Below are positions 16,805 through 25,927 of a stretch of 64,000 nucleotides of DNA, in pieces. The first letter of the stretch is position 1; each line of letters starts with the position of its first letter. The stretch lies in assembly GCA_015056565.1 (NCBI GenBank), contig SVGB01000008.1, forward strand, positions 40,324 to 104,323. The letters run 5' to 3'. Under the pieces are notes generated by a model. That model saw only the letters and a program-made list of their open reading frames with translations, had not been told where the DNA came from and did not search any database. A program made the translations under genes and the position numbers. The stretch comes from Butyrivibrio sp. (GTDB lineage: Bacteria > Bacillota > Clostridia > Lachnospirales > Lachnospiraceae).

Positions 16805-18317
16805 ATCTCTCCCAAACCGTATAGTCATGGTCCAGAACATATATCTCATAAGATCCAATTGTTGTAGTTTCAACTATCTTCGGATTATTCCCAGTTAAAT
16901 ATGTTTGAAAATCCTCTTTCCCTGCAGGGGATACAATATAGCAGGTTGCGCCTTCAGAAGACTTTACTGGTGGATACCAGTTTTCATCTGAAAGCCACTT
17001 ACAACCTTCCAAATCCGCGAAGTTATTCAGTGCTCTGACCTTCACATCGCCTTTTGCCACAACCGTGATGGTATTGGCATGATCAAAGGTTGCATATCCG
17101 TAGGTATACCCCTTTTCTTTCATCCACTCTGCCGTCTGGAACATCTCAGTATTTAGCGAGTTGTCATTTATTATGAGCGCCTTTGTATAATTGCCCGCTG
17201 CCACCAGACCATATATTACTACAAGTCCGGCAACAATATATTCAACCTTCCAACCAAAGAACCTGGTAAAGAAAGCCACTCCCACACCAATTGCAAAGAT
17301 TATCATCATGTAATATCTTTCGCTGACAATGCTTGTAGTAAAGGTTGTGACAAGTACGTATCCGCCGACACTGATGATAAAAGAAAGGCTGCTCCACCTG
17401 AAGTCTTCAGCTTTCTTAACATAGATAAGCAGATAGCCCAAAACTGCTGCCAGAGCAAAAGCAATCGTAAGGATCAAAAGCCTCCTTGTATCGAAGATAT
17501 TTCCTATCATGGGAAGCACTTCCCCAAAGAATTTCTCAGGAGCATGTCTTATGTTTCTGCTGGTTTCAGGTGAATAGACATCGGTAAAGATAGATGTGCC
17601 AAAAGCCACTGCTGCCAGAGCAAATACCCATATGGTCATTCCTAGCTGGGTCAGCTTTTCTTTTCTAATGACAGATCTTAAATGCCTTAAGACCTCAACA
17701 GCCACAACAGGGAAGTAGCAGTACATAAGACCATGGAAGCCCTGCAATCCGTTGAGCACTGCAAGCACCGCTGTAACCACTGCACCAATAACTGGGAGTC
17801 TGCCATTTTTTCTGAACTTTTCATAGACTATCAGCGTGATGAAAAGAGATATAACCTGATCAGTGTAATACGCAGCATACAAAAAAAGCATCTTCTGTAC
17901 CTGTTGTGCCGGCCTGTTTACAGCTATAACAAGGATCGCTGCAAGAAGGATCTGCCTGGTACTAAATCCAGCCTCCTTCATGTACAGGAACATAAAAAGA
18001 AAAACGATCATCATCATGACACTGCATGAAATACCCAGTGCCAAATTTGAGTCATAGCCAGTCAAAGGATAGAAAAGAAGCGCCACATCCGTAGGGGACA
18101 TGATCCTGAGTCCCGAGGAGGAAACCCATGATGAGGGGAACAGACTTCCAGCATCGTGCATGACCTCTATAAAAAGAGATTCCGACGCTATATCAGCTTC
18201 CATATAAGCTGTATAGTGGAACAGATTAGCCCATACCAAAATGCCCATCAGAACCAGTAATGTCACTGCTAAAACCGCATCTATGCAATTGCTCAAAAAC
18301 TTATTTTTTTCCATCAC
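16803..18317 (-). CDS. Polytopic membrane protein, unknown, GT-C-like
   Basis: A 504-residue protein with about eleven hydrophobic segments and a soluble extracytoplasmic tail of about 120 residues. After the first segment it has EADIASESLFIEVM and, further on, SPTDVALLFYPLTGYDS, an arrangement reminiscent of GT-C glycosyltransferases. No family is recognised with confidence. The annotated start is GTG 18317, with GGAG ten bases upstream; ATG 18314 is the alternative. It is the last gene of the minus-strand run that starts at 35943. Confidence 0.6.
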   Translation of the reverse strand: MMEKNKFLSNCIDAVLAVTLLVLMGILVWANLFHYTAYMEADIASESLFIEVMHDAGSLFPSSWVSSSGLRIMSPTDVALLFYPLTGYDSNLALGISCSVMMMIVFLFMFLYMKEAGFSTRQILLAAILVIAVNRPAQQVQKMLFLYAAYYTDQVISLFITLIVYEKFRKNGRLPVIGAVVTAVLAVLNGLQGFHGLMYCYFPVVAVEVLRHLRSVIRKEKLTQLGMTIWVFALAAVAFGTSIFTDVYSPETSRNIRHAPEKFFGEVLPMIGNIFDTRRLLILTIAFALAAVLGYLLIYVKKAEDFRWSSLSFIISVGGYVLVTTFTTSIVSERYYMMIIFAIGVGVAFFTRFFGWKVEYIVAGLVVIYGLVAAGNYTKALIINDNSLNTEMFQTAEWMKEKGYTYGYATFDHANTITVVAKGDVKVRALNNFADLEGCKWLSDENWYPPVKSSEGATCYIVSPAGKEDFQTYLTGNNPKIVETTTIGSYEIYVLDHDYTVWER

Positions 18318-18361
18318 AAATAATATTCTCCAAAATCACATATTTTCAGATCTGATCCCCG

Positions 18362-20080
18362 TCATCTGGGCATAAAACCTTTACTGATGTCATCTCCTAT
18401 CAGCTTGGTTCTCTCTACCATGAAACTGTAGCAGCTTCCAGGGCAGGTATAATAGCTGTTTATTTCGTCAGTTCCAGCCACGTACACTGTAAGTCCGTCC
18501 ATATCTACAACTGTCATATTCCCCTCATCAAAAGGCACAGGAACAATATAGTGTCCTGCCATAACATTGTGCTTAACAAAGACCATATCATCCATGAAAT
18601 AGTCATCAATCCAGCTGCAGAAATTGATCAGCACAAGGGATGCAACAAGCGCCAGGATAATGCTCTTTTTCCTCACAATATATTCAAGCACATCGCCAAA
18701 AGCACAAAGCGGTAAAAGCAGCATGAAAGCCAGGCCATACCTGATAAATGGAGCTGTGAAGAACCACAACACCAGATTGGCAATGATAGTCAGATAGAAG
18801 ATAACCATGGCCAGGTCAATTTTCTTTTCCCTGAGCCTTAATATCGATGTTATGACAAGAAGCACAGCTCCCACAAACTGAGAATAGATCAGCATCACTT
18901 CGTAGTGCTGCTTCTCGCTCCACCAGATGGGAAGCCAGGTCTTAACGCCATCGTCGATCCTGGTGATATCATAAAGACACCTGCCCCAGACCTTGATCTG
19001 ATCGGAATCCACTTTCATATACTCTGCCGGGATCTTCCAGATCACATTGAAAAGATCTATGGACGAAACCGGGTAAAAGAGCCATCCGGACAGGATCACA
19101 TTTCGGATCATATATGGCAGAAATGATAAAAAGCCGATCAGAAGGAAAATTCCAAACTCCTTGAACATTTTCTTTTTGACGAGAAGTATTGCAGGGAATA
19201 TGGCCAAAAGAACCAGCAGAGCCGCAGAGAGCTTCATGCTGACTGCAAATATTGAAAGAACTGCGAGATACCCATACAGCGCGATCTTATCTCTATCATC
19301 TTCTGCACCACTCTCTTGAGCATAAGCAATCCAGCAGCACATGATGTACAGGGTAAAAAACATTGTTCCGTAGTCTGTAGCTGGTGACTGAAGACCTGTC
19401 ATGTTGGTGAGTGCATAGACTAAGATCGCAACTCTTGCAAGATCACCACCATGGCGCTTATGCTCCTTCCAGTTAGACAGCCCGGAAACTGCATAGCAAC
19501 TAAAAAGCACCATAAAAAATCCTGTCATGGTGTGAAGTGGAAATGGCAGGATAAAGCTCATGGTAAAAAGTGCGCACAAAGGAAGGTAAGAGCTGTTATA
19601 AGCAAAGTGAAGCTGCAGATTTCCAAGTCCCTTTAAAACACCGTACTCCTCCAACATCCTGATTGCCTGAGCGTGATAGATCCCAGTATCTGTGTGGAAT
19701 GTACCATTGGAGGAAAAGAAAGCGCCGGCCAATATGATAAGAATCGAAACAATTTTGACATTTATAGAAAGGTCGTTAATATGTGTTCTGAAAAAATCTA
19801 GTAGCTCAGCCAGTTCTTTTCTAAAGCTAAATCCCCCTGCTGCCACAAGTAAAAGCATTACCACGTGGCACACTGCTCCCACCTTATAGAAAATACTGAA
19901 CACTTCTGCATAAACAGTAAGCGTCACAAGACCTGTTACACACAGTCCAGTGATCCCAAAGTGACCACATTCCTTATATAAAGGCACTGGAATAAGTCGT
20001 GACAAAGCTTTGTTAACTACAAGCCCCGTAACGACACATATGATAAAAATATAAATCCAACTAAGAATTGTTATAGCCAT
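18362..20080 (-). CDS. Large polytopic membrane protein, LIC_10190-like
   Basis: A 572-residue membrane protein with about twelve segments. Characteristic stretches are TDTGIYHAQAIRMLEEYG and GLGNLQLHFAYNSSY, which I associate from memory with the LIC_10190 family of membrane proteins found in surface-glycan loci. The biochemical function is not established. AAGGAG lies five bases before ATG. It sits between an SGNH gene and another GT-C-like protein in a tightly packed run. A glycosyltransferase or polymerase role is possible. Confidence 0.68.
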   Translation of the reverse strand: MAITILSWIYIFIICVVTGLVVNKALSRLIPVPLYKECGHFGITGLCVTGLVTLTVYAEVFSIFYKVGAVCHVVMLLLVAAGGFSFRKELAELLDFFRTHINDLSINVKIVSILIILAGAFFSSNGTFHTDTGIYHAQAIRMLEEYGVLKGLGNLQLHFAYNSSYLPLCALFTMSFILPFPLHTMTGFFMVLFSCYAVSGLSNWKEHKRHGGDLARVAILVYALTNMTGLQSPATDYGTMFFTLYIMCCWIAYAQESGAEDDRDKIALYGYLAVLSIFAVSMKLSAALLVLLAIFPAILLVKKKMFKEFGIFLLIGFLSFLPYMIRNVILSGWLFYPVSSIDLFNVIWKIPAEYMKVDSDQIKVWGRCLYDITRIDDGVKTWLPIWWSEKQHYEVMLIYSQFVGAVLLVITSILRLREKKIDLAMVIFYLTIIANLVLWFFTAPFIRYGLAFMLLLPLCAFGDVLEYIVRKKSIILALVASLVLINFCSWIDDYFMDDMVFVKHNVMAGHYIVPVPFDEGNMTVVDMDGLTVYVAGTDEINSYYTCPGSCYSFMVERTKLIGDDISKGFMPR

Positions 20081-20096
20081 GGCTACTCCTTATTCA

Positions 20097-21188
20097 TTAC
20101 CAATCCTTTGAAAAGAGCTCGTCGTAATCAAAACTATCAATCATTCCCCTCATCTTATCAAGTGCCTCTGACATCTCCTTAGACGACCTTATCTGATAAT
20201 CTCCACTCTTAAAACACTCCACCATAAACCTGTTGATTTCGGGCTTATAATGTGAATAGTCAGCGTAGTTATTAAGGTCTGTCACCTCATCCATCGTTTG
20301 GAAGTAGAACAGGTGCACGTTTGGATACTGCAAAAGAACATCTGCTACATACTGATACTGGTAAAACGCCGCATCGTAGAACCCTTCCTGCTTGAGATTA
20401 TGCCAATACAGGATGCTGTAGGGCGGAAAAAAGAAATAAAACTCCGTCTCAGGGTGCTCCTCAACGAAGGGCAATATGTTCTTTTCTAGATTAGCCTCTG
20501 TAGCCGGAAGGACATCTTCCGGGCCATAGGTTTTATCAGACTTCTCAGGCTCCTCATAGGTGTGCATCACCCACTGAATGTTGTAGTAATCAGGAGTCCA
20601 CCAGCTTGCGTAGATATCAGACAGGTCAGAACCCTTGCCCTGCACTACAGGACGAAGAATATACTGAAACAGCACATCCTTATTAAGGACATACTTCACA
20701 TCATTTAACAGGTTCCTGTCATAAAGATACTCCGGAAGAGGATACTTGGTCTGTTCAGTATCCGCTGTCATTGTCGGAATATCCATGGCAAAAAACACTG
20801 CTCCCATAGGCTGCTGTTTTCTTGCATAGGTACTCTCATCAAATACTATGGACAAGATGTTGTAGTCGTCCTTGGGATAAGCACCGCTGTAACTAAGCTT
20901 AACAGTATCGTACCCCAGAAGCTCTTTAAAGTCATCAGTATCAAAGTTAACAGTCATTGATGATCCTATGATACAACCATTATAGTCCATGTGCGTAGCC
21001 ATTCCTGGGTTTTGACTAAGCTGATTGTCAACCACATAAGGAAAGCTCTGAAGCGGAGTGTGGTAGTGGAAAAACGGATCCACATAGATCACAAGGCAAG
21101 CGCAAAGTGCCAGCACTGCCACCACCATGATAAGCAGCGTAGCCAGAAGCTTTTTGTATTTAGTTGAATATTTACGATTCTCTTTCAC
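20097..21188 (-). CDS. SGNH/DltD-like extracytoplasmic acyltransferase partner (pairs with 21265-22824 MBOAT)
   Basis: A 363-residue protein with one N-terminal membrane segment and an extracytoplasmic SGNH-type domain. Block I is CIIGSSMTVNF, in the GSS form common in DltD-like proteins, and the distal DYSHYKPEINRF supplies the catalytic Asp-His pair. It probably transfers the acyl group delivered by the MBOAT to a surface glycan. The start is GTG 21188 with AGGATGAG upstream. It follows its MBOAT by 76 bp. That gap contains a short GGGGACGTCCC palindromic stretch (about 21238-21248) and nothing else I can name. Confidence 0.8.
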   Translation of the reverse strand: MKENRKYSTKYKKLLATLLIMVVAVLALCACLVIYVDPFFHYHTPLQSFPYVVDNQLSQNPGMATHMDYNGCIIGSSMTVNFDTDDFKELLGYDTVKLSYSGAYPKDDYNILSIVFDESTYARKQQPMGAVFFAMDIPTMTADTEQTKYPLPEYLYDRNLLNDVKYVLNKDVLFQYILRPVVQGKGSDLSDIYASWWTPDYYNIQWVMHTYEEPEKSDKTYGPEDVLPATEANLEKNILPFVEEHPETEFYFFFPPYSILYWHNLKQEGFYDAAFYQYQYVADVLLQYPNVHLFYFQTMDEVTDLNNYADYSHYKPEINRFMVECFKSGDYQIRSSKEMSEALDKMRGMIDSFDYDELFSKDW

Positions 21189-21264
21189 AATATCTCATCC
21201 TACAGGAAACAGGTTCACCCGGTTAAATGCCGAGAGCGGGGACGTCCCTTGCCTAATAATGTAA

Positions 21265-22824
21265 TCAAAAGTTCATATAAAGGAATGTGCTGACTCCAGC
21301 AAAACTCACTATGCTCCACACAAGAAGGAAAGCTGTCAACAGAGTTGTCTTTATTCCTATCTTACAGTTTTTGCATATCTCAATAGCATTCTTTGAAAAG
21401 AATATGATTGCAATGCCAGCTATCAAGAATAGCCACAAACATGCCTCCCACGCAAATGGAAGTTTCATTATTGGAGTGACCTTGATCACGTACCACAGCT
21501 CATCAAGCTGGAAGCAGGCTGATATGCCTGTTGCTACACGCTTAGCGCCTCCAGTAAATACTCTTGTCAAAAGAGTTATCGCATCAGTGATTGTGTTTGC
21601 TCTAAAGAATACCCAGGCCACTGTGACGTAAATGAAAGTCAGCGTTACAGATGCGCATTGACACAAAACAGATAGTATTCCCTTGATCCTACTATTACCA
21701 CATGAGTCAACAGAAGCCTTACCAAGCTTCTCCCCAGCCTCCCCAGGCTTCTTACCATGTTTAACAGCCCTTGTTACCACATACAACACTCCATGCATAG
21801 CGCCCCAGACAATAAATGTCCATCCACTTCCATGCCATAGTCCACTAAGCAGGAACACTATCATAAAATTGATGTACATCCTTACAGCGCCCTTGCGATT
21901 TCCGCCAAAAGGAATGTAGACATATTTAGTGAAAAACTTAGTCAATGAAATATGCCATCTCTTCCAAAAATCTATTATATTCACGGCCTTATAGGGTGAA
22001 TTAAAGTTATCCGGAAGGTCAAAGCCCATCATCATGCAGACAGCCCCTGCCATATCACAGTAACCACTAAAATCAAAATACAGCTGAAAGGAATAAAAAA
22101 CTGCCACTAATATTGCTTCAAGACTCCCAAGTGACATCAAGTTGTCATACCCATAATCCACTGCTCTACCAAAAGTATCTGCAAGGATCGCCTTCTTGAA
22201 TAGTCCCATGGACAACAGAAATAATGCTCGCAGCATGACCTCTGCATTTGGGCCACAGTCGCCCACATTGCTAGAAACGCTCTCTTCGTCTCCGCCCTGT
22301 CCAATAGCCTTTTCTAACCGGTCTGTAAAATCCCCATATCCCATAAGCGGCCCCTGCAGGATCTTGGGGAAAAACAAAATATATGCAAGGTAATCGATCA
22401 GGTTAAATGAATCAATCTCACCTTTGTAAGTGTCAACAATATAAGATATCTGATTAAAGGTATAAAAACTAACTGCAATCGGAAAGAAAACTCCAGAAAA
22501 TTTGAAAAACAGTAGTGAAACGACATTCATTACAACAAGAATCAAAAGAAGGACTTTCTGAGTTTTGGTTATGTCCCCAGTACCTCTTACTTTTCTTCCT
22601 CGCAATAACAGTACACCAATAGCATTAAGGACTATGCTTGCTACCAGCACCACGCAGTTCTTCACCCCAAAAAGTCCATAAAAAACTAAGGAGAACGCGA
22701 TAATTACAATCTTACACGCCTCCTTATATTCTGATCCTCTCTGCGCTATTTGTCTTGCAAGCTGCATTGCCAGCAAAAATGCTGGCAAAAACAGCAAAAT
22801 AAATCCAAAGGAATTAAATACCAT
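21265..22824 (-). CDS. MBOAT membrane O-acyltransferase, second copy
   Basis: A 519-residue polytopic MBOAT protein. It has YFDFSGYCDMAGAV, FWKRWHISLTKF near residue 286 and LWHGSGWTF near residue 330, with the catalytic histidine in the last. Between the third and fourth hydrophobic regions it carries a soluble insert, GQGGDEESVSSN, and a second charged insert around KHGKKPGEAGEK, both on the loop side. It pairs with the SGNH gene downstream. Upstream it is separated from the rest of the operon by the ATPase gene. Confidence 0.93.
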   Translation of the reverse strand: MVFNSFGFILLFLPAFLLAMQLARQIAQRGSEYKEACKIVIIAFSLVFYGLFGVKNCVVLVASIVLNAIGVLLLRGRKVRGTGDITKTQKVLLLILVVMNVVSLLFFKFSGVFFPIAVSFYTFNQISYIVDTYKGEIDSFNLIDYLAYILFFPKILQGPLMGYGDFTDRLEKAIGQGGDEESVSSNVGDCGPNAEVMLRALFLLSMGLFKKAILADTFGRAVDYGYDNLMSLGSLEAILVAVFYSFQLYFDFSGYCDMAGAVCMMMGFDLPDNFNSPYKAVNIIDFWKRWHISLTKFFTKYVYIPFGGNRKGAVRMYINFMIVFLLSGLWHGSGWTFIVWGAMHGVLYVVTRAVKHGKKPGEAGEKLGKASVDSCGNSRIKGILSVLCQCASVTLTFIYVTVAWVFFRANTITDAITLLTRVFTGGAKRVATGISACFQLDELWYVIKVTPIMKLPFAWEACLWLFLIAGIAIIFFSKNAIEICKNCKIGIKTTLLTAFLLVWSIVSFAGVSTFLYMNF

Positions 22825-22860
22825 CTATTCACACCATGCCAAATTGCAATAAACCACGCC

Positions 22861-24258
22861 TTAATCTGGTTTTTTCAAATTCTTAACATCCACCATGTCG
22901 ACTATCAATTCTCCAGCACTTCGCTTAACAAAGCCAATCGCATAGAGCGGATATGTCTCAAAGCCTTCTCCACCACCCACGTTGGTATCTGAGAACTTCA
23001 CAGCTCTGTGAGTGCCATATTTCTTTGAATGGGCAATTACATACTTCATGCTGGTAGCTCGATTATTGCTTGACTTGCATTCAACAATCACAACTCCGCC
23101 ATCTCTCTCAAACAAAAAATCAAGTTCCGGCGAACCGCTGGGAGCATGAAAATAATAAAGCGGAAGTCCCGCTGTGGCAAATGCTGACGCAACCATGTTT
23201 TCTGCCAACGCCCCCTTGTATGAGCTGATGTCTCCAGCAAGTATCTGGGCAGGAACTTCATCTCCAAGCTGTGATACAAGCAGTCCCGTATCAGCGTAAA
23301 AAGCCTTAAACTCAGAATCAATCCTGACTCCCTTCAAAGGATACGTAAGTTCCCTCGTATTATATGAACGAATGATCAAACCGACATCTTCCAGATATTG
23401 GAGGCCATCTGCTTTTTCGGGAGAATGACCTTTTACATTTACAAGACTATACTTGAACTTCTTATACTCTTTTGAGAGCTGAGCCGGCATTGAATCAAGA
23501 CAGGCTTCAGCGCGAAGTTTGAGCACTTCATTTACCTTCTCATTACCTTCAATATCTTTGTATCTTCCAAAATCATCTCGTATTGATGAAAGGATTGTCT
23601 TTTGAACTCGTCTTACAGCATTCAGGTCATGACTTTCAAAAAACACATTGACTGCTTCAGGCATTCCACCCACGATCAGGTACTGATAATACAACGTGCG
23701 CATGCTCTCATGAACAGTTTTTTCAACTTCTGTATGTTCCTCAAAACATTTACTGACATAATCCATAACATCAGTGTTCATACCTGTGTTTATCAAAAAT
23801 TCTCGGAATGAAAGAGGATACATGGTAAGCTGCTCTTCATACCCTACAGGAATTCCCCTCATATATGGCTCTCTAAAGCCCTTGACTCCAAGAAAACTCC
23901 CTGTCGCTATCACATCATATCTGCCATCAATATCCCAATATTTGAGTGAACTCCTAGCGTTGGGACAATCCTGGATTTCATCCAGAATGATAAGTGTCTT
24001 ACCTTCCTTAAAACTCACCGAGGGCTTGGCCGCTGAAATAGCCATAACCATCTTATCCACATTAAAATCACCATCGAAAGCTCTATGAATAGTCTTATCA
24101 GCTCGAAGATCCACATAGACACAGCTACTATAAAACTCTTTACCAAACTGTTTTACAATATATGTCTTACCAGTCTGTCTCAGCCCCCTTATTATAAGAG
24201 GATGGTGTTCTCTATTTTTCCAGTTTATCAAATCCTGCCAAATATCCCTTGTTAACAC
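22861..24258 (-). CDS. AAA-type ATPase with C-terminal DUF4143/nuclease-like domain
   Basis: A 465-residue protein. It has Walker A GLRQTGKT at residues 25-32, Walker B LIILDEIQD at 89-97, sensor-like IATGSFLGV, then a DUF4143-type C-terminal region. Near residues 375-395 SPELDFLFER and VVIVECKSS fit the D-(E/x)-x-K spacing of a PD-(D/E)XK nuclease fold. The start is GTG 24258, with AGGAGG eight bases upstream. These proteins are common and often multicopy in gut Firmicutes; the cellular role is not settled, and mobile or defence-linked functions have been suggested. Here it interrupts a glycan operon and has its own promoter and repeat array. Confidence 0.85.
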   Translation of the reverse strand: MLTRDIWQDLINWKNREHHPLIIRGLRQTGKTYIVKQFGKEFYSSCVYVDLRADKTIHRAFDGDFNVDKMVMAISAAKPSVSFKEGKTLIILDEIQDCPNARSSLKYWDIDGRYDVIATGSFLGVKGFREPYMRGIPVGYEEQLTMYPLSFREFLINTGMNTDVMDYVSKCFEEHTEVEKTVHESMRTLYYQYLIVGGMPEAVNVFFESHDLNAVRRVQKTILSSIRDDFGRYKDIEGNEKVNEVLKLRAEACLDSMPAQLSKEYKKFKYSLVNVKGHSPEKADGLQYLEDVGLIIRSYNTRELTYPLKGVRIDSEFKAFYADTGLLVSQLGDEVPAQILAGDISSYKGALAENMVASAFATAGLPLYYFHAPSGSPELDFLFERDGGVVIVECKSSNNRATSMKYVIAHSKKYGTHRAVKFSDTNVGGGEGFETYPLYAIGFVKRSAGELIVDMVDVKNLKKPD

Positions 24259-24283
24259 GCTCCATACCTCCTGTGTTAATTAC

Positions 24284-24312
24284 AGTTTACAGCGCATTTT
24301 GTCATTTTTCAA
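24284..24312 (-). promoter_or_regulatory. Probable promoter of the ATPase gene
   Basis: On the minus strand TTGAAA (24312-24307), contributed by the proximal 33-bp repeat, and TAAACT (24289-24284) are 17 bp apart. Transcription would start about 20 nt upstream of the GTG start. Each repeat supplies an identical TTGAAA, but only this one has a fitting -10. Confidence 0.5.
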
Positions 24313-24420
24313 GGGATTTTGATCTGTCATTTTGTCATTTTTCAAAGGATTTCGCCCTATATTTTTGTCATTTTTCAAAGGATTTCACTCTATGATTTTG
24401 TCATTTTTCAAGGGATTTCA
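24298..24420 (-). repeat. Four 33-bp direct repeats upstream of the ATPase gene
   Basis: TTTGTCATTTTTCAA followed by (G/A)GGATTT begins at 24298, 24331, 24364 and 24397, an exact 33-bp period (about three helical turns). The first 22 bases are conserved and the remaining 11 vary; the fourth unit is cut short and overlaps the stop codon of the upstream gene. The constant phasing suggests a protein-binding array on one face of the helix. Too few and too short for CRISPR. Confidence 0.9.
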
Positions 24421-25226
24421 ATTTTAACACCCTGCTCTTCGTACCATTTTACTATCTCCGGGTCGGAGTAGATCAGGTAATCCCCTACAGTATCGATCAG
24501 CTTTAATCCAAGGCTAGCCAGGTTCTTGTCAATCTTTCTATCTGTGCGAAGGACAATGTACAGGCACTTGGTCTGTCTTGTAGCCTCCAAAAGAGTCTCT
24601 GCATTTATGACCTCGGGCTTTTCATAAGCGTCATAAACCGCGTTGTAGTAGTCCCACTGCACTGCCAACATCTCGCGGCCATAAGGCATCAGGATATTGG
24701 TGTCGTACTGACGCACAAAGTGAACCAGCTCTGACGGGAACACAGCTCTTACCCTGACGTCACCCTCATCAGGAGCGATTCGGTCGCACACGTCAATTAC
24801 ATACTGCGGAATGTGATACATATTCTCAGCCATTGACATGTACTGGTTGAGATACACCAGTGACCCTGACAAGATCACAACCACCAAAACAGCAACCAGC
24901 ACAGCAGCATGCTTAACCTTACCTTCAAAGCTAAAGATCAGCTTGCAGGCTGCATAACCAATCACCATATACATAGGTATGAGCCACAGCAGGCGATAGT
25001 ATGTATCGCTTCCATCATCAAATGCTGCCACATACACGATCTTGGTGATCGGCAAAAGAAATCCTGCCAGCATCACAATAGGCAGAATGCCCAATATTAT
25101 TTTTTTACTGATATCCTTCTCAGTTATCACCAGATATATTGCTGATGCAAGAAGGATAATGGGAAGCAATGGATTTCCAAAAAAGAGCTTAAGAGAAACC
25201 CAGCACTCCATAAATATTCCGTACAT
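24408..25226 (-). CDS. Membrane protein with extracytoplasmic tail, DUF6077 C-terminal-half-like
   Basis: A 272-residue protein with about five N-terminal membrane segments and a soluble tail of about 120 residues. GSDTYYRLLWLIPMY resembles the second half of long DUF6077-type proteins, whose first half resembles the gene at 27007-28185. The start has GAGGT seven bases before ATG, so it is translated on its own. Its final codons lie inside the 33-bp repeat array. It may be a split or truncated GT-C-like protein; the function is unknown. Confidence 0.55.
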   Translation of the reverse strand: MYGIFMECWVSLKLFFGNPLLPIILLASAIYLVITEKDISKKIILGILPIVMLAGFLLPITKIVYVAAFDDGSDTYYRLLWLIPMYMVIGYAACKLIFSFEGKVKHAAVLVAVLVVVILSGSLVYLNQYMSMAENMYHIPQYVIDVCDRIAPDEGDVRVRAVFPSELVHFVRQYDTNILMPYGREMLAVQWDYYNAVYDAYEKPEVINAETLLEATRQTKCLYIVLRTDRKIDKNLASLGLKLIDTVGDYLIYSDPEIVKWYEEQGVKIEIP

Positions 25227-25235
25227 AAAAGTACC

Positions 25236-25580
25236 TCATCCAAGCAAATAAAACACTGCAATTCCACCGATGATAAGTGCCATTCCGAGTATCTTATTTA
25301 ATGTAATCTTTTCCCTGAATATTATCCTGGACATTATCATTACAATGATGTATGAAATAGGCTCCATCACCACTGTTCCTAGATAACCAAGACCACTATA
25401 GCATACGATTGCAAGTACCATGGACACCATAAGAAGTCCATAACCACCAATAACAAAAGGATTCAGGTATTCTCTGATAATATTGGGGTACTCCCTTTGA
25501 GCCCCCATCTTAAGCAGAACCTGGGATGTTGATGCGATCAAAAGAGAGAACAGCATCAGGAAAAAATAACCATTGATCAT
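25236..25580 (-). CDS. SMR/EamA-type small membrane protein, ArnE/ArnF-like flippase subunit
   Basis: A 114-residue protein with four predicted membrane segments, the length of SMR transporters and ArnE/ArnF subunits. SQVLLKMGAQ in the first segment matches the family's conserved Q/K-G pattern, and MEPISYIIVMIMSRIIFREKIT is typical of the third and fourth segments. It overlaps the partner gene by 4 bp. Such pairs flip polyprenyl-phosphate sugars to the outer face, which would supply GT-C enzymes. The substrate is inferred only from context. Confidence 0.75.
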   Translation of the reverse strand: MINGYFFLMLFSLLIASTSQVLLKMGAQREYPNIIREYLNPFVIGGYGLLMVSMVLAIVCYSGLGYLGTVVMEPISYIIVMIMSRIIFREKITLNKILGMALIIGGIAVFYLLG

Positions 25581-25927
25581 TCCTTGATACCTCCCATGTT
25601 CATCACCACTGCTCCTGCCATTACAAGCAGAACTCCGGCAACTTTACCAGGGGTTATCCCCTGCCCAAAGATCAGGAAATTCCACAGCATGGTCCACAGC
25701 AAAACCACTGACTTATTGGCGTAAGCTATGGACAGCTGGAACTTCTTGATTATCTGCTGCCACAAGATCGCATATATAGCCAGCACTACAAACTCAAGTC
25801 CAAAAAACATGATATAGCCAAGCGATAGAAACTCATGCTTCGAAGCCATATTAGCCGCTATGGTTGAAATGGAATATACAACCACAGACAGCTCCAATAA
25901 AAGGAAATCACCAAACTTTATCTTCAT
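25577..25927 (-). CDS. SMR/EamA-type small membrane protein, second flippase subunit
   Basis: A 116-residue protein with four membrane segments. AYANKSVVLLWTMLWNFL and GKVAGVLLVMAGAVV match the second half of SMR-like proteins. The first segment carries STIAANMASK in place of the Q..LKMG pattern of its neighbour, so the two are likely non-identical halves of a heterodimer, as in ArnE/ArnF. It overlaps both neighbours by 4 bp, giving three translationally coupled genes (25924-26976, this one and 25236-25580). Confidence 0.72.
   Translation of the reverse strand: MKIKFGDFLLLELSVVVYSISTIAANMASKHEFLSLGYIMFFGLEFVVLAIYAILWQQIIKKFQLSIAYANKSVVLLWTMLWNFLIFGQGITPGKVAGVLLVMAGAVVMNMGGIKE

Noticed and set aside
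24298..24420. 33-bp repeats considered as a CRISPR array
   Set aside because: Only four units, variable parts of 11 bp and no cas genes; the spacing and promoter overlap fit a protein-binding array.
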